DNA from: Bordetella parapertussis
GTDB lineage: Bacteria > Pseudomonadota > Gammaproteobacteria > Burkholderiales > Burkholderiaceae_B
Reading direction: 5' to 3'
Assembly: GCA_943331855.1 (NCBI GenBank)
Contig: CALQNE010000153.1
Span: 1-8,212, forward strand
DNA length: 8,212 nucleotides
Shown here in pieces: positions 6,407 to 8,212 of this stretch. Below the pieces are notes generated by a model, which did no database searches, was not told the DNA's origin, and saw only the letters and a list, made by a program, of their open reading frames with translations. The position numbers and the translations under genes were made by a program. Within the stretch, counting starts at the first letter, position 1. Each line of letters begins with the position of its first letter.

Positions 6407-7378
6407 TTATTGAATTTTGTTTTCAAGGATAATTTTCTTCCACCGATTTTTTTCGGCTTGCACGTACTGCTCAAGCGCTGAGGGTGGCCCAACAGAAATC
6501 GTCAATCCCTCATTCTCGATCTTTTTAATGAAATCAGGATTTTTCACTGTCTGTCGAATGGCAGCGTTAAGCACATCAATGATCAACGCGGGCGTGCCCG
6601 CCGGTGCATACACACCATACCAACTTTCAACTGCGTAACCCGGCAATGTCGCAGCCACTGTCACGACGCCTTCAAACGCGCTCGAGGGGCTTGGACTTGT
6701 TACTGCAATGGCGCGTAATTTACCACTGGCGATCAACGGGGATACGCCTGCTGCCGTGCCGATGAATAAATCGACTTGTCCGCCGAGCAAATCCGTCAGC
6801 GCGAGGCTAGCACCCCGGTACGGGATATGGGTTAATTCGATTTTGGCTAAATTTTGAAGCATCTCACCGGCCAAATGTGCAGAGGTGCCATTACCTTGCG
6901 AGGCATAGGTCAACCTGCCCGGTTGAGCGTTCGCCGCGGCCACAATCTCTTTGACGGATTGAAAAGGACTTTCAGTACGCACTACCAACACGTTAGGCCC
7001 ACGGGCAATCAAAGCGACTGGGGCAAACGCTTGATCACTGTCGTAGGGCAATTTTGATTGCAAGGTGCTGTTCACAGCATGCGCAAAGGTCGCCAAAACC
7101 AAGGTGTAGCCGTCAGGGGCACTTCTTGCAACAAGATCCATCCCGATCACTGTACCCGCACCGGGTTTATTCTCAATCACGACGGTTTGCCCAAGCACTT
7201 TGCTTAAACCTGCACCCAACGCCCGAGACATTTGATCGGTGCCACCCCCAGGTGCAAAGGGAGCAATCAACCGAAGTGGCTTCTCTGGATAGGCCGCAAT
7301 AGCGAGTTGAGCGTGACTCAAAGCGCAGGCCAAAGTCAGCAACACCGTGAAACGTTTTAAGAGCGGCATACCAAACAT
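6407..7378 (-). CDS. Bug/TctC-family tripartite tricarboxylate transporter substrate-binding protein
   Basis: The product (323 residues from ATG 7378) is a typical Bug periplasmic receptor, which delivers carboxylates, amides or related small molecules to a TctAB-type permease. A signal peptide runs from the basic L-L-K-R through a hydrophobic core to A-I-A, just before the mature start A-Y-P-E-K-P. Family hallmarks follow in order: L-I-A-P-F-A-P-G-G-G-T-D, V-I-E-N-K-P-G-A-G, S-A-P-D-G-Y-T-L, Y-A-S-Q-G-N-G-T-S-A-H-L, I-P-Y-R-G, L-L-G-G-Q-V-D-L, G-K-L-R-A-I-A-V-T-S and Y-G-V-Y-A-P-A-G-T-P. The frame opens upstream at TTG 7396, but no Shine-Dalgarno supports that codon; ATG 7378 and ATG 7369 are both plausible and both keep the signal peptide. 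No TctA or TctB gene is in the window, as is usual for orphan Bug genes. Its neighbours suggest that the ligand is the substrate of the catabolic enzymes beside it. Confidence 0.93.
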   Translation of the reverse strand: MFGMPLLKRFTVLLTLACALSHAQLAIAAYPEKPLRLIAPFAPGGGTDQMSRALGAGLSKVLGQTVVIENKPGAGTVIGMDLVARSAPDGYTLVLATFAHAVNSTLQSKLPYDSDQAFAPVALIARGPNVLVVRTESPFQSVKEIVAAANAQPGRLTYASQGNGTSAHLAGEMLQNLAKIELTHIPYRGASLALTDLLGGQVDLFIGTAAGVSPLIASGKLRAIAVTSPSPSSAFEGVVTVAATLPGYAVESWYGVYAPAGTPALIIDVLNAAIRQTVKNPDFIKKIENEGLTISVGPPSALEQYVQAEKNRWKKIILENKIQ

Positions 7379-7405
7379 AATCTTATAAATTCTCAAAGGT
7401 TGTTT

Positions 7406-8212
7406 TCAGCGCTCAAACGGGGCGCCCAAATGAAACAGACAATCGCCACGTTCGGTTCGGCACATCATGCGTTTACACAGCACGATGCCCGACCGCTTAA
7501 AAACTGCCACACTTGGCTCACGCCAAGGCGTATCAAAAAAATGGATCCGTCCAGCCATTTGCCCAGCTTGCACCGAATCACCAAGCTCCACCGTTGGTTC
7601 AAACATGCCACTATCAGGCGCATACACAAAATAATCTACGCCCCTTACTTGAAGTATTTGAGTGGGGCTGGGTTCGTCAACCTGGATCGCTTGACTCAAA
7701 ATGCCCAAATGCTTCAGGACACGACGAGTACCATCAATGGTCACGCGCAACGCCTGAGGCGACAAAGTCCCGCCACCACCAAGTTCAGCACCATAGTGAA
7801 TCACATTCTGCCTCGCCGCTGCTGCAGCAAGCGTGCACGCATCACTAGACTGGGAGTCCAGCACATAGGCTGCTGGCGCACCGAACAGCCGCACAATCTC
7901 TAGCGCTTGATCCATTCGCTTGGGGTCATCGCTGCGTCGACAGCCGGCACTCGGGATGTACATCAATGAACTTCCACCAGAATGTAAATCAAAAACATAA
8001 TCCACTTGCGCTAACAACACATGCTCGATGTACCACGCCATTTGCTGCGTGACTGTTCCGTTAGGATCACCAGGAAACAGCCGATTCAAGTTACCTTCAT
8101 CAATTGGAGACGTGCGCATACCAGCCGCTGCAGCTGGAAAATTCGCTGAGGGTAAGAAAATAATCTGGCCTTGAACATCTTGAATATCAAGCATGCGAAG
8201 CAAGCTACTTAA
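7406..8212 (-). CDS. Succinylglutamate desuccinylase/aspartoacylase-family deacylase (M14-type, DoeB-like), N-terminus beyond the window
   Basis: The frame is open to the window edge (269 codons including the stop), so the first part of the protein is missing, including the usual first zinc-ligand motif (His-x-x-Glu). The rest matches zinc-dependent deacylases of the AstE/AspA/DoeB group, which remove acyl groups from N-acyl amino acids. P-S-A-N-F-P-A leads into G-M-R-T-S-P and G-N-L-N-R-L-F-P-G (substrate-binding Arg and Asn-Arg). D-L-H-S-G-G carries the remaining zinc ligand (His codon 7984-7982), and A-E-L-G-G-G-G carries the likely catalytic glutamate (codon 7786-7784). A C-terminal beta-rich domain (A-P-D-S-G-M-F-E, then L-G-D-S-V-Q-A-G) resembles the barrel found in this family. 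The motifs look closest to DoeB, the N-acetyl-diaminobutyrate deacetylase of ectoine breakdown, but no other ectoine gene is visible, so the substrate is open. It ends 27 bases before the Bug start and is probably in the same operon. Confidence 0.88.
   Translation of the reverse strand, partial: LSSLLRMLDIQDVQGQIIFLPSANFPAAAAGMRTSPIDEGNLNRLFPGDPNGTVTQQMAWYIEHVLLAQVDYVFDLHSGGSSLMYIPSAGCRRSDDPKRMDQALEIVRLFGAPAAYVLDSQSSDACTLAAAAARQNVIHYGAELGGGGTLSPQALRVTIDGTRRVLKHLGILSQAIQVDEPSPTQILQVRGVDYFVYAPDSGMFEPTVELGDSVQAGQMAGRIHFFDTPWREPSVAVFKRSGIVLCKRMMCRTERGDCLFHLGAPFER

Noticed and set aside
6407..7396. Longer Bug protein starting at TTG 7396
   Set aside because: No Shine-Dalgarno lies before the TTG, and the six extra residues add nothing to the signal peptide; ATG 7378 is preferred.
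7400..7903. 167-codon open frame on the + strand
   Set aside because: It is antisense to the deacylase gene, whose motifs are clear; the translated product is rich in His/Arg/Pro and resembles no family.
1..8212. CRISPR arrays, tRNA or rRNA genes, insertion sequences, toxin-antitoxin or phage genes
   Set aside because: No regularly spaced repeats, tRNA-like cloverleaf, transposase motif, terminal inverted repeats or phage-type genes were seen on either strand.

Overview
The window looks like chromosomal DNA of a betaproteobacterium, most likely Burkholderiales. The main pointer is a Bug/TctC-family solute-binding protein (a family greatly expanded in that order) set in a CoA-catabolic operon. 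This is inference from gene content; no rRNA or other marker gene is present. Hand counts on sample 60-base lines give about 53-57% G+C in the outer genes but only about 35-43% in the central cassette at 535-3359.

Layout. (1) 1-396, + strand: the C-terminal end of a crotonase-fold enzyme whose start lies outside the window. (2) 397-534: a short intergenic region with a candidate sigma70-type promoter and a perfect 12-bp palindrome at its -10/start site. (3) 535-3359, + strand: three tightly packed genes, 3 and 2 bases apart, that all encode solute-binding-type proteins: two divergent PstS-like (PBP-like) proteins and one TAXI-type protein anchored by a transmembrane helix near each end. No permease, ATPase, TRAP membrane subunit, kinase or other partner lies in the window. 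(4) 3360-3486: a convergent intergenic region with a hairpin just after the TAXI stop codon and, for the opposite strand, an intrinsic-type terminator whose loop is the stop codon of the acyl-CoA synthetase gene. (5) 8212-3487, - strand: four genes in one direction, in transcription order a zinc M14-type deacylase (DoeB/AstE/AspA-like, N-terminus outside the window), a Bug/TctC periplasmic binding protein, a crotonase with PaaG/isomerase-like active-site features, and a 699-residue ADP-forming acyl-CoA synthetase.

How they may work together. The minus-strand genes fit a small catabolic operon: the Bug protein captures a carboxylate or N-acylated compound, the deacylase removes an acyl or amide group, the ADP-forming synthetase converts an acid to its CoA thioester (or runs in reverse, making ATP), and the crotonase isomerises or hydrates the acyl-CoA. 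The substrate cannot be told from sequence.

The three-gene binding-protein cassette is the least ordinary part. Three ligand-binding folds, one with a Tat-like leader and one held in the membrane with an acidic cytoplasmic tail, are co-transcribed without any transport machinery. They could be binding partners for remote transporters or a ligand-sensing membrane complex; the window does not decide between these.
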